Shown: piece after piece, positions 34,696-44,998 of the stretch
Numbering within the stretch: the first letter of the stretch is position 1
Layout: each line of letters begins with the position of its first letter
Assembly (NCBI GenBank): GCA_963790875.1
Contig: CAWBQT010000006.1
Location: forward strand, 1 to 64,000
Length of the DNA: 64,000 bases
Reading direction: 5' to 3'
DNA from: AP-15 sp963790875
GTDB taxonomy: Bacteria; Pseudomonadota; Alphaproteobacteria; ATCC43930; CGMCC-115725
The notes under the pieces: model-generated
The model's input: the letters and a program-made list of their open reading frames with translations, nothing else
What the model was told of the DNA's origin: nothing
Database searches by the model: none
Position numbers and translations under genes: made by a program

Positions 34696-36097
34696 GTGAC
34701 CACACCCCATTCGGACGCGCTGGTGATCTTCGGGGTGACCGGCGATCTCGCTCACAAGATGATCTTCCCGGCGCTCTACGCTATGGCCAAGCGAGGTACC
34801 CTGAGTGTCCCCGTTCTTGGCGTCGCCCTCCCGAAATGGAGTATGGAGCGCCTGCACGAACGGGTGGAAGACGGCATAAAGCGATCGGGCGGGATCGATA
34901 ACCGGCGTGCATTCGACCATCTTCTGTCCCAGCTCAGCTATGTGAACGGGGACTACAATGACGAGGGCACGTTCGCGGCGATAAAGAAGGCGCTGGGCAG
35001 CGCCAAGCGTCCGGCGCACTACCTCGCGATCCCGCCCTCGCTCTTCGAGACGGTGATCAAAGGGCTCGGCACCTCGAAATTGGCCGAGCAGGCGCGCGTC
35101 ATTGTCGAAAAGCCGTTCGGGCGCGACCTGGCCTCCGCCCGCAAGCTCAATCACGTGGCGCAGACGGTATTCCCGGGGGACGCGATCTTCCGCATCGATC
35201 ACTTCCTCGGGAAAGAGGCTATCATGAATATCCTCTATTTCCGCTTCGCCAATTCATTCTTGGAGCCGATCTGGAACCGCAACCACGTGGCCAGCGTACG
35301 GGTAACCCTATCCGAAGATTTCGGCGTCGAAGACCGCGGCGCGTTTTACGAAACCGCCGGCTGTCTGCGCGACGTGATCCAGAACCACCTCTTCCAAATC
35401 GTCGCGCTGCTTGCCATGGAGCCGCCCGCCGGCCGGGACTTTGGCGCCGTCCACAACGAGAAAGCCAAGGTCTTCCAGGCCATGCGCCCGCTGACGCCAG
35501 ACAATTTGGTACGCGGCCAGTACACCGGTTACCGGAATGAACCTGGTGTGGCCAAGGACTCCGACGTCGAGACTTTCTGCGCACTGCGGCTTTTTATCAA
35601 CTCGTGGCGCTGGGAGGGGGTGCCGTTCTATCTGCGCTCCGGCAAATACCTAGCTGAAACGATGACCGAGGTCCTGGTGGAATTGAAGCCGCCGCCGCAG
35701 CGGCTGTTCGCCGAACTCGGCGCCGACGACCGGCCGGGCCAACTATCTGCGTTTCCGGATCTCGCCGGTTTCCGCCATCGCCTTGGCCGCTCGCGTCAAG
35801 CGCGCCGGGAACGAGTTCGTCGGCGATCAGCGAGAGCTCTATCTGCTCGAAGAGCAGCCGGACGAGGAAACGCCCTACGAGCTGCTGTTGGGCGACGCGA
35901 TGGCCGGTGACGGAGCGCTCTTCACCCGCGAGGATGCGGTTGAAGCCGCCTGGGCGGCGGTTGATCCCGTTCTTGAGAAACACCATGAGGTTCGCCGCTA
36001 CCATCGCCGCAGTTGGGGCCCGAAGGAGGCTGACGCAATCATCGCTGCCGACGGCGGTTGGCATAATCCCGGTCCCAAAGAAACATCTGGAGCATGA
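34696..36097 (+). pseudogene. zwf: Glucose-6-phosphate dehydrogenase, one frameshift
   Basis: Start GTG 34696. LVIFGVTGDLAHKMIFPALY is the NADP-binding opening (variant of GASGDLxxRK), VIVEKPFGRDL and FRIDHFLGKEAIMN carry the substrate/catalytic residues, and HVASVRVTLSEDFGVEDRG follows. At about 35737 the frame shifts. The C-terminal ~120 aa continue as NYLRFRISPVSAIALAARVK and GNEFVGDQRELYLLEEQPDE, ending at 36097. Repaired, it gives ~466 aa, near normal length. It supplies NADPH and 6-phosphogluconolactone. Whether the break is real or a sequencing error is open. Confidence 0.9.
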
Positions 36098-36158
36098 TGT
36101 TCTTTCTGCCGATTAAGCTGGACGGGCGGGGGTTGCAAAATGAACGAAGGAGCCAGGC

Positions 36159-37380
36159 ATGAAGTCAGCCGGCTCCCGCGTCCTGACGATCAATGGCGGC
36201 TCGTCCAGCATCAAGTTCGCGCTGTTCGAAGTCGGTGCGGCGCTCCGACAAATTCTGGGTGGCGAACTTGAGAGGATCGGGCGGCCGGAGGCCACCTTGA
36301 GGGTGAAGGGCTCGAACCTGGCGGACAATTTTTCGCGGCCGGTGACGGCGGCGGATCATACGGCGGCAGTCGGCGTCCTGATGGAGTGGATCGAAGAACA
36401 CAGCGGGCGTGACACATTGGCCGCGGTGGGGCACCGCGTGGTGCATGGCGGCCCGAAATATAGCAAACCGCAGCAAGTCACCGCGGAAATGGTCGAGGAG
36501 CTGCACCGGTTCAGTCCCTTCGATCCGGAGCATCTGCCGCTCGAAGATCGAGCTGATAGAGGCGTTCCGCCAACGCCGTCCTGAATTGCCGCAGGTGGCA
36601 TGCTTCGATACCGCGTTTCACCGCACCATGCCGCGGGTCGCCACACTGCTGCCGATTCCGCGCCGCTACGAGGCGCAGGGCGTTCGCCGTTATGGCTTCC
36701 ACGGTTTGTCGTATGAATTCCTCATGGAGGAACTCGCACGCCTCGCCGACCCGGCGGCGACGAAGGGCCGCGTGATCCTTGCCCATCTCGGCAACGGCGC
36801 GAGCCTGGCCGCGGTGCGCGACGGCAAGAGCATCGATACCAGCATGGGCTTCACCCCGACGGCGGGATTGGTGATGAGCGGCCGCTCCGGCGATTTGGAT
36901 CCGGGGCTGGTCTCCTACCTGGCGCGCACCGAGCAAATGAGCGCGGCCCAATTTCAGAAAATGGTCAACCATAAGTCGGGGCTGCTCGGCGTGTCGGAGA
37001 CCAGTTCCGACATGCGCGACCTGCTCGAGCGCGAGACGCAGGACGTTCGGGCGGGCGAAGCGGTCGCGCTGTTTTGCTACCAAGCCAAGAAATGGATCGG
37101 CGCATTCGCGGCGGCGCTGGGCGGACTGGACACGCTGGTTTTCGCCGGCGGCATCGGCGAGAACGCGCCGCCCGTGCGGGAGCGGATCTGCGACGGACTC
37201 GGTTTTCTGGGCATCGAACTCGACCGCGAGCGCAATGCGAAGAATGCGCCGCTGGTTTCGTCGGACACCGTTCGCGTCAAGGTGCGGGTCATCCGCACCG
37301 ATGAGGAGCTGATGATCGCGAGGTCGGTCGCCCACCTGCTCGTGCATTCGTCACGCCCCGAGCGCCGGCGGGATGAGTAG
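36159..37380 (+). pseudogene. ackA: Acetate kinase, one frameshift
   Basis: VLTINGGSSSIKFALFEVG is the N-terminal ASKHA phosphate loop and VGHRVVHGGPKYSKP a conserved segment. Near 36550 the frame shifts at CTCGAAGATCGAG; the next frame continues IELIEAFRQRRPELPQVACF, DTAFHRTMP, RRYGFHGLSYEFL, LAHLGNGASLAAV, TPTAGLVMSGRSGDLDP and FAGGIGENAPPVRERIC, all acetate kinase motifs. Repaired length is ~406 aa. It converts acetyl phosphate plus ADP to acetate plus ATP, taking the product of the adjacent phosphoketolase. The stop lies within a dispersed repeat core. Confidence 0.9.
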
Positions 37381-37390
37381 TTTCCGAGTC
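37371..37390. repeat. GAGTAGTTTCCGAG motif, copy 4
   Basis: GGATGAGTAGTTTCCGAGTC overlaps the ackA stop codon (GAG TAG). It shares the core with 31909-31930 and the two long copies near 1832 and 6788, always on the plus strand. Confidence 0.55.
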
Positions 37391-37600
37391 TCCCTTCGGC
37401 GACCTAGAAATCGCTAAGGTCCGGTCGGGCGATGCTTGCCTGATCAGGCCGGTCGGCTCGATCAGCAATGCTTTTTTTATCGCCGCGCTCGCGTCATCGC
37501 TTGTGCCAATCGGCGAGGCTCGAAGAGCCGGCCTTGGAGCTCCCACCCAGCACATTGGCAGCGCAACCGGCTGAGTAGCACACCACCAGGAGTCACGAGA

Positions 37601-40030
37601 ATGGACGCCGTCATTTCAGCCCGAGAGCCTCAAAACCGAAGCGATCACAATCGGTCTCTCGACAGGCAGGCGACACTCGGGTCCGACGAGTTGCGCCGGA
37701 TGAACGCCTATTGGCGCGCCGCCAATTACCTGTCGGTGGGGCAAATTTATCTCTACGACAATCCGCTGCTGAAGGAGCCGCTGAAGCTGTCACACGTGAA
37801 GCCGCTGGTGGTCGGCCATTGGGGCACGACGCCAGGTCAGAACTTCATCTACGTTCACTTGAATCGGGTCATCAAAAAGTATGACGTGGACATGTTTTAT
37901 ATCGCCGGCCCCGGTCATGGCGGCCCGGCGATCGTGGGCAACGTCTACCTCGAAGGCACCTGGAGCGAGATCTATCCGAACATCTCCCAGGACGAAGCCG
38001 GGCTCAAGAAGCTGTTCATGCAGTTCTCGTTTCCCGGCGGGATTTCCAGCCATGTCGCGCCGACGACCCCCGGGTCGATCCACGAGGGCGGCGAGTTGGG
38101 GTATTCGCTCAGCCATGCCTTTGGCGCGGCGTTCGACAATCCCGAGCTGATCGTCGCCTGCGTCATCGGCGACGGCGAAGCCGAAACCGGGCCTCTGGCG
38201 ACCGCGTGGCAGTCCAACAAGCTCCTCAACCCGATCAGCGATGGCGCCGTGCTGCCGATCCTGCACCTCAATGGCTACAAGATCAGCAACCCGACCGTCC
38301 TAGCCCGCATCGAGCACGAGGAATTGGAGCAGTTTCTGCGCGGCTGCGGCTGGACGCCCTACTTCGTCGAAGGCGACGAGCCGGCAGAGATGCATCAACT
38401 GATGGCCGCAACCCTGGAGGAGGCCATCGGGGACATAAGGCAAATCCAAAAGAATGCGCGGAGCAAGGATGCCGCCATCCGTCCGCGCTGGCCGATGATC
38501 GTCCTCAGATCACCCAAGGGCTGGACCGGGCCGAAAGAAGTCGATGGCCTGCCGGTTGAGGGCACCTTCCGGGCTCACCAGGTGCCGCTGCTCGTGGATG
38601 CTGGGCACCCCGAACACGTCCAGCAGCTCGAAAGCTGGATGAAAAGCTACAGAGCCGAGGAGCTGTTCGATGAACAGGGCCGGCTGATGCCGGAATTGGC
38701 CGAGTTGGCGCCGAAGGGCGACCGTCGGATGGGCGCCAACCCCCACACCAACGGCGGCCTCCTACTGCGCGACCTGAAAATGCCCGACTTCCATGCGCAC
38801 GCGGTGAGCGTGCCGTCACCCGGCGCCGTTGACGGTCAGGATACGCTGGTGCTGGGCAAGTTCCTGCGCGATGTGGTCGCGCTGAACCACGACCAGCGTA
38901 ATTTCCGGATCTTCGGTCCCGATGAGACGCTGTCGAATCTGCTGGGCGCGGTTTTCGAGGTCACTAACCGTCAGTGGGACGCCCGCGGGGTGAAGAATGA
39001 CGAGTTCCTTGCCCCCGCGGGTCGGGTCTTGGATTCGATGCTCAGCGAGCACCAGTGCGAGGGCTGGCTCGAAGGCTACCTGCTGACCGGGCGGCACGGG
39101 CTGTTCAACAGCTACGAGGCTTTCATCCGCATCGTCAACTCGATGTTCAGCCAGCACGCCAAGTGGCTGAAGGTAACGTCGGAACTGCCGTGGCGCCGCA
39201 AGATCGCCTCGCTGAACTATCTGCTTGCCTCCCATGTCTGGCAGCAGGATCACAACGGCTTCACCCACCAGGACCCCGGATTCATCGACCACGTCATCAA
39301 CAAAAAAGCCGACATCGTGCGCGTCTACCTGCCGCCCGATGCCAATTGCTTGCTGTCGGTCTTTGATCACTGCCTGCGCAGCCGGCATTACGTCAACGTC
39401 GTGGTCGCCGGCAAGCACGCGTTGCCCCAATGGCTGACCATGGATGCCGCGGCCGTGCACTGCACGGAAGGCATCGGCATCTGGCAATGGGCCAGCAACG
39501 ACCAAAACGCCGAGCCGGACGTGGTGATGGCCTGCTGCGGCGACACTCCGACCCTGGAGATCCTGGCCGCGGTTTCGATCCTTCGCGAGCACCTGCCCGA
39601 TTTGAAGATCCGGGTGATCAATGTCGTCGATCTGATGAAGCTGCAGTCCGCCAGCGAGCATCCGCACGGGCTTAGCGAGACCGACTACGATTCTCTCTTC
39701 ACCAAGGACAAGCACATCATCTTCGGCTTCCACGGATACAGCTCGGTGGTTCACCGGCTGACCTACCGCCGCTCCAACCGCAACCTTCACGTCCGCGGCT
39801 ACAAGGAAGAGGGCACGATCACGACCGCCTTCGACATGCGGGTGCAGAACGACCTCGACCGCTTCCACCTGGTGCAGGACGTCGTCGACCGGCTGCCGCA
39901 TCTGGGCACTAAGGGCGCCTACCTGAAGCAGATGGTCCAGGACAAGCTGATCGAGCATAAACACTACATCGACAAGCACGGCCAGGACCTGCCGGAAATC
40001 CAGAACTGGAAGTGGGGCATCCCTACGTGA
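37601..40030 (+). CDS. xfp: Xylulose-5-P/fructose-6-P phosphoketolase
   Basis: 809 aa from ATG 37601, with AGGAG about nine bases upstream. Thiamine-diphosphate enzyme signatures: AGPGHGGPAIVGNVYLEG, FPGGISSHVAPTTPGSIHEG and the ThDP/Mg site GDGEAETGPLATAWQSNK. Later conserved blocks include SYEAFIRIVNSMFSQHAKWL and QDHNGFTHQDPGFIDHV. It splits X5P or F6P with phosphate into acetyl phosphate and G3P or E4P. With ackA it makes ATP from sugar without pyruvate. Intact; its stop overlaps the aldolase GTG start (GTGA). Confidence 0.97.
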   Translation: MDAVISAREPQNRSDHNRSLDRQATLGSDELRRMNAYWRAANYLSVGQIYLYDNPLLKEPLKLSHVKPLVVGHWGTTPGQNFIYVHLNRVIKKYDVDMFYIAGPGHGGPAIVGNVYLEGTWSEIYPNISQDEAGLKKLFMQFSFPGGISSHVAPTTPGSIHEGGELGYSLSHAFGAAFDNPELIVACVIGDGEAETGPLATAWQSNKLLNPISDGAVLPILHLNGYKISNPTVLARIEHEELEQFLRGCGWTPYFVEGDEPAEMHQLMAATLEEAIGDIRQIQKNARSKDAAIRPRWPMIVLRSPKGWTGPKEVDGLPVEGTFRAHQVPLLVDAGHPEHVQQLESWMKSYRAEELFDEQGRLMPELAELAPKGDRRMGANPHTNGGLLLRDLKMPDFHAHAVSVPSPGAVDGQDTLVLGKFLRDVVALNHDQRNFRIFGPDETLSNLLGAVFEVTNRQWDARGVKNDEFLAPAGRVLDSMLSEHQCEGWLEGYLLTGRHGLFNSYEAFIRIVNSMFSQHAKWLKVTSELPWRRKIASLNYLLASHVWQQDHNGFTHQDPGFIDHVINKKADIVRVYLPPDANCLLSVFDHCLRSRHYVNVVVAGKHALPQWLTMDAAAVHCTEGIGIWQWASNDQNAEPDVVMACCGDTPTLEILAAVSILREHLPDLKIRVINVVDLMKLQSASEHPHGLSETDYDSLFTKDKHIIFGFHGYSSVVHRLTYRRSNRNLHVRGYKEEGTITTAFDMRVQNDLDRFHLVQDVVDRLPHLGTKGAYLKQMVQDKLIEHKHYIDKHGQDLPEIQNWKWGIPT

Positions 40031-40520
40031 CGGCGCAAGACCTCATCGGCATGGCCAGGGCATTGGTCGCCGATGACAAGGGCCTGCTGGCGATGGATGA
40101 ACGCACGCCTACCTGCAACAGACGGTTTGCCGCGCTGGAGATTCCCCAGACAACGGAAGCAAGACGCGCCTATCGGGAACTTATCGTCATCACGCCCGGT
40201 CTCGGCGAGAGCATCGCCGACGTAATTCTCTACGACGACGGGCCGATCCCGCGGCCGTTCCGGGGATCGCGTTCCTCTCGGGCGGCCAATCCGGCGAGCT
40301 GGCTGCGGCGCGGTTGAACGCGATGAATGTCAGGTTCAAGTCGCGACTGCGTTGGGCGGTGGCGTCTTCGTTTGCGCGCGCCATCCAGCAACCGGCGTCG
40401 GAGATCTGGCGGGGCGAAGGGGCGCACGTCGCGGCGGCGCAGCGAGCCCTCTATCACCGCGCCGCCTGCAATCGGGCGGCCCGGCGGGGCGAATATGCCG
40501 CTGCGATGGAAGCCCCCTGA
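40027..40520 (+). pseudogene. Class I fructose-bisphosphate aldolase, internally deleted
   Basis: The GTG start overlaps the xfp stop. The N-terminus GMARALVADDKGLLAMDERT, PTCNRRFAALEIPQTTEARR and TPGLGESI is class I aldolase. After about residue 75 the text jumps to the C-terminus in another frame: GIAFLSGGQSGELAAARLNA, then FARAIQQPASEIWRGEGAHV and CNRAARRGEYAAAME. Roughly 170-200 central residues, including the Schiff-base lysine, are missing. It cannot be active. Unlike nearby single-base frameshifts this is a true deletion. Confidence 0.9.
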
Positions 40521-40584
40521 GCACGACCACGCGCATCCCGCACCACTCGAAACCTGCGGCACAGCGAAGTCAGAAGGAATGGCC

Positions 40585-43500
40585 ATGACGGAACTCAAGG
40601 CGGACCATTCCAAGGTCCCCGGATCGAAGCCAGAAGCCAAAGCCGCGCCGAAGGCTGAGACCAAAGGCGCGCCCAAGCCGGGATCAAAGCCTGATGCGCC
40701 GGACGATTTGAAAACCCTGCCGCTGGCGGAGGTCGAGAAGAAATTGGGGTCGTCGCCCGATGGGCTCAGCCAGGACGAGGCAAAAAAGCGGCTCGCCCAA
40801 TACGGGCCGAACGAGCTGGTCGAAAAGAAGACCAATTTATTCCTGAAATTCCTCTCCTATTTCTGGGGTCCGATCCCGTGGATGATCGAGGCGGCGGTGG
40901 TCTTGTCGGGCATCGTCCGGCATTGGCCAGATTTTTTCATCATCCTGGTTCTGCTTGTTTCAAACGCCGTGGTCGGGTTCTGGGAGGAGCGCCAGGCCGG
41001 CAACGCCATCGATGCCCTCAAGGCAAATCTGGCGATCAAGGCGCGGGTGAAGCGGGACGGGAAGTGGGTCACCCCGGCAGCGCGCGAATTGGTGCCGGGC
41101 GACGTCATCCGGATGCGCCTGGGCGACATCGTGCCGGCGGACGCGCGCCTCTTGGACGGCGACCCGGTGGCGGTGGATCAATCCGCGCTGACCGGCGAGT
41201 CGCTGCCCGCCGAGCGCAAATCAGGCGATGCGGTGTTTTCCGGTTCGATCATACGCCGCGGCGAGATCGGCGCCCTGGTCTATGCCACCGGTGAAAACAC
41301 CTATTTCGGCAAGACCGCGGAGCTGGTCCAGGACGCGGTGACCGTCAGCCATTTTCAAAAGGCGGTGCTGAAGATCGGCAATTACCTGATCATGCTCGCG
41401 GTGGCCATGGTCGCGGTGATCATCGCCGTCGCGATCTTCCGCGGCGACCCGATCCTGACGACGCTGCAGTTCGCGCTGGTGCTGACCGTCGCCGCGATCC
41501 CGGTGGCGATGCCGACCGTGCTGTCGGTGACGATGGCAGTCGGCGCACGGCTGATGGCCAAGAAAAAGGCGATTGTTAGCCGGCTGGTGGCGATCGAGGA
41601 ATTGTCGGGCGTGGACGTGCTGTGCGCCGACAAGACCGGGACCCTCACCCAGAACAAGCTGACCTTGGGCGATCCGTTCAGCGTCAACAAGATCACCGCA
41701 GAGCAGGTGATCCTCGCCGGCGCGCTAGCCTCGCGGGCAGACAATGACGACACCATCGACCTGGCGGTCCTGCACGGTCTTAAAGACAAGGCGGTGCTAC
41801 AGACTTACGACGTGGTTCATTTCCAGCCATTCGACCCGGTGCACAAGCGCACCGAGGCCGCGGTCAAGGGGCCGGACGGCAAGGCGTTCAAGGTAACCAA
41901 GGGCGCGCCGCAGGTGGTCCTGGCGCTGGCGGCCAATGCCAATGAGGTAAAGCCGGCGGTCGACAAGGCGGTCGACGAATTCGCGGCGCGCGGCTTCCGC
42001 TCCCTGGGAGTGGCGCGGGCCGAGGGCGAGGGCAAGTGGCAGTTTCTCGGTGTGCTGCCGCTGTTCGATCCGCCCCGCGAGGACGCCAGGGAAACCGTCG
42101 CAACCGCTCTCAAGATGGGCGTCAAGATCAAGATGGTGACCGGCGATGCCCTGGCCATCGCCAAGGAAACCGCCAAAAAACTGGACATGGGCACCAACAT
42201 CCTCGATGCCCGCAGCCTCGGCGACTCGAAAAAGAAGAGACCGCGGCGATCGCCGAGTCGATCGAACAGGCCGACGGCTTCGCGCAGGTGTTCCCCGAGC
42301 ACAAGTACCACATCGTCGATGTCCTGCAGCAACGCGGCCATATCGTCGGCATGACCGGCGATGGGGTGAATGACGCGCCGGCGCTGAAGAAGGCCGATTG
42401 CGGCATCGCCGTTTCGGGCGCGACCGACGCGGCGCGCGCCGCGGCCTCGATCGTGCTGACGACCCCCGGCCTCTCGGTGATCATCGACGCGATCAAGGAG
42501 AGTCGCCGCATCTTCCAGCGGATGAACAGCTACGCGATCTACCGCATCGCCGAGACGCTGCGCGTGCTGTTGTTCATGACGGCGGCAATCCTGATCTTCA
42601 ATTTCTACCCGCTGACGGCGGTGATGATCGTGATGCTGGCACTGCTCAACGACGGCGCCATCCTGTCGATCGCCTACGACAACGTTCATTACAAGGATCA
42701 GCCTGAGGCGTGGAACATGCGCCTGGTGCTAGGGATTGCCTCGGTGCTCGGCGTCATCGGGCCGATCGCCTCGTTTGGCCTGTTCTTCCTCGGCGACCGA
42801 GTCTTTCACCTCGACCACAAGCATCTCCAGCCGATGATGTATCTGATGCTGTCCGTCGCCGGGCACATGACCATCTTTCTCGCGCGCACCCGCGGCCCGT
42901 TCTGGTCGATCCGCCCGGCGCGGATTTTGTGGATGGCAACGGGCGGCACCCAGATCCTGGCGACGTTCATCGCGGTTTATGGGTTTCTCATGCCGCCCCT
43001 CGGCTGGGGCTGGGCCGCCTTCGTCTGGGGATACGCGCTAATATGGGCGCTCCTGAGCGACCGGGTGAAACTGCTCGCGTATCGGATTTTCGATCCCGTA
43101 ACGGCCGAGCCAAATCCCGAAGCCAAAGCCGAGCCTCAGTCCGAAGCCAAGGTAGATTTCGGGACCCGGATCGAAACCGCACTCGGCGATTTCGTCCAGG
43201 GTGCCGGACATGTCGTGACAGAAGCTGCCGACCACGCCAAGACGTATGTCGGGGCCGCGAAAGCGCCAGAAGCCAAAACCGAGCCGCGGCCTGCAGCGAA
43301 GGCGGCGACCAAGCCTGAAACAGACGCCAGGCCTCAGCCTGAGGCGGAGGTCGAGCTCAAGCCCGAAGCCAAAGCCGCGCCCAAGCCTCAGGCCAAGGCC
43401 GAGTACGAAGAGCACGCCGGCGGCGCGACCCTACTCAACAGGACGCTCGGCGACCTCCTCGTGGCCGGCCTCGTCAAAGACCCGGAGGATGCCGGGCGGA

Positions 43501-43607
43501 TCATCGCCGCGGCTATCACGCAGACTGCGGCGCCCAGCGCGGCCGCACACCCGCCCGATTTCAAGGCCAAGACCCCGCCCGATGTGACGCCGCAGGCCGC
43601 CAAGTGA
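40585..43607 (+). pseudogene. P-type H+-ATPase with Lys/Ala/Pro tails, one frameshift
   Basis: Start ATG 40585, seven bases after AAGGA. The N-terminal ~30 aa are KPEAKAAP-like low complexity. Then YGPNELVEKKTN, FWGPIPWMIEAA (typical of PMA1-type proton pumps), ALTGESLPAE, CADKTGTLTQNK and MVTGDALAIAKETA. At about 42230 a base is missing (TCG AAA for TCG GAA A); the next frame reads EKEETAAIAESIEQ, GMTGDGVNDAPALKKADCG and the C-terminal TM helices. A ~180-aa disordered tail rich in PEAK repeats ends in a short helical LLNRTLGDLLVAGLVKDPED domain. It would pump H+ out using ATP. Repaired length is ~1007 aa. Confidence 0.92.
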
Positions 43608-43689
43608 TCCTCAAGACATCGAACTGCCGGGCCGTCGCTATAATGGAACTAGCTCGAGGCATGTGGTCAGCATTGCTGAAAGGATCGAA

Positions 43690-44559
43690 ATGAAAATCAA
43701 TACAAACGATTTCCGTGTCGGGGAAGGTGACAAGGTCAGCCTCAAGAAATGGCCGACGATCGTCGACCCCGTGTACAGGTCGAAGAAGCAATATAAAAAG
43801 CTGCTGGAAGACCATGTCGCGCAACTGAGCGCGATGCAGCAGCTCCACTACGCGTCCGATCGCCATGCCGTCCTCTTGATCTTTCAGGCGATGGACGCGG
43901 CGGGCAAGGACGGGGCCATCCGGCACGTGATGTCCGGGGTCAACCCGCAAGGCTGTCAGGTCTTCAGCTTCAAGCATCCCAGCCGCATCGAGCTGCAGCA
44001 CGATTTTCTCTGGCGCACCACCCGCGATCTGCCGGAGCGCGGCCGGATCGGCATCTTCAACCGATCCTATTACGAGGAGGTGCTGATCGCCCGCGTACAT
44101 CCCGAAATTCTCCGCAGCGAAGCAATCCCGGACGCCCCGCACCATGACAAGAAGGTCTGGCACGACCGCTATCGTTCGATCGTCGATTTGGAAAAACACC
44201 TCCACTCCAACGGTACCCGGATCGTTAAGTTCTACCTTCATCTTTCGAAGGAGGAACAGCGGCAGCGATTTCTGGCGCGTATCGACGAGCCGGAAAAGAA
44301 TTGGAAATTCAGCCTTGCCGACATCGAGGAGCGGAAATTCTGGAGGGATTACCGACTGGCGTATGAGGAATGCCTCGGCGCGACCAGCACCAAGGATGCA
44401 TCCTGGTATGTCGTTCCGGCGGACGACAAGGAGAACGCCCGGCTGATCGTCTCGCAGGTTGTCATCGATGCGTTCGATAGCCTAAACATGGCCTATCCCA
44501 AAACGACCGCAGAGCGCCACGCGGAGCTGCTGTCGATCCGCGAGCAGCTGGCGAATTGA
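43690..44559 (+). CDS. ppk2: Polyphosphate kinase 2
   Basis: 289 aa from ATG 43690. Walker A-like FQAMDAAGKDGAIRHVMSG (66-84), the FNRSYYEEVLIARVHPE lid/Walker B region (123-139), and KFYLHLSKEEQRQRFLARID with WKFSLADIEERKFWRDYRLA fit a one-domain PPK2. It phosphorylates nucleotides (probably NDP or NMP) from polyphosphate. It is followed after 1 bp by a Usp gene and then PPi-PFK, so all three form one operon for phosphate-energy use under stress. Confidence 0.95.
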   Translation: MKINTNDFRVGEGDKVSLKKWPTIVDPVYRSKKQYKKLLEDHVAQLSAMQQLHYASDRHAVLLIFQAMDAAGKDGAIRHVMSGVNPQGCQVFSFKHPSRIELQHDFLWRTTRDLPERGRIGIFNRSYYEEVLIARVHPEILRSEAIPDAPHHDKKVWHDRYRSIVDLEKHLHSNGTRIVKFYLHLSKEEQRQRFLARIDEPEKNWKFSLADIEERKFWRDYRLAYEECLGATSTKDASWYVVPADDKENARLIVSQVVIDAFDSLNMAYPKTTAERHAELLSIREQLAN

Positions 44560-44560
44560 G

Positions 44561-44998
44561 ATGTACACCAACATCCTGATCCCGACGGACGGATCGGAAC
44601 TCGCTGGGAAGGCGGTCCGGCACGGCATCGGCTTGGCCAATCGGATCGGTGCAAAGGTCACTGCGCTGATTGTCTTGCCACCGTTTCATACGTTCACGAC
44701 CGACACGCAGATGATCGAGGACACGCGGGCCCAGTACAAAACGCGCATCCTGCAGCACGTCGACGAAACTCTTGCGGCTGTCACCGACGCAGCGCGAGCG
44801 GCGGACATCGCCTGCGAAATCGTTCATATCGAGCATGAGAGCCCCTACCGGGCGATCATCGATACTGCGGACGCGAAAGGCTGCGACCTGATCGTCATGG
44901 CTTCGCACGGCCGCCGGGGCATTGCCGCAATCGTCCTCGGTAGCGAAACGGTAAAGGTTCTCACACACTGCAAGATTCCGGTCTTGGTTCATCGATGA
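44561..44998 (+). CDS. Universal stress protein
   Basis: 145 aa, UspA fold. NILIPTDGSELAGKAVRHGI opens with the nucleotide-binding Asp, and IVMASHGRRGIAAIVLGSET carries the G-2x-G-9x-G(S/T) ATP-binding motif. It is cytoplasmic and probably signals energy state. It starts 2 bases after the ppk2 stop and its own stop overlaps the next ATG (ATGA). Confidence 0.95.
   Translation: MYTNILIPTDGSELAGKAVRHGIGLANRIGAKVTALIVLPPFHTFTTDTQMIEDTRAQYKTRILQHVDETLAAVTDAARAADIACEIVHIEHESPYRAIIDTADAKGCDLIVMASHGRRGIAAIVLGSETVKVLTHCKIPVLVHR

Noticed and set aside
38816..39979. 387-aa minus-strand frame
   Set aside because: Antisense of phosphoketolase; no independent motif.
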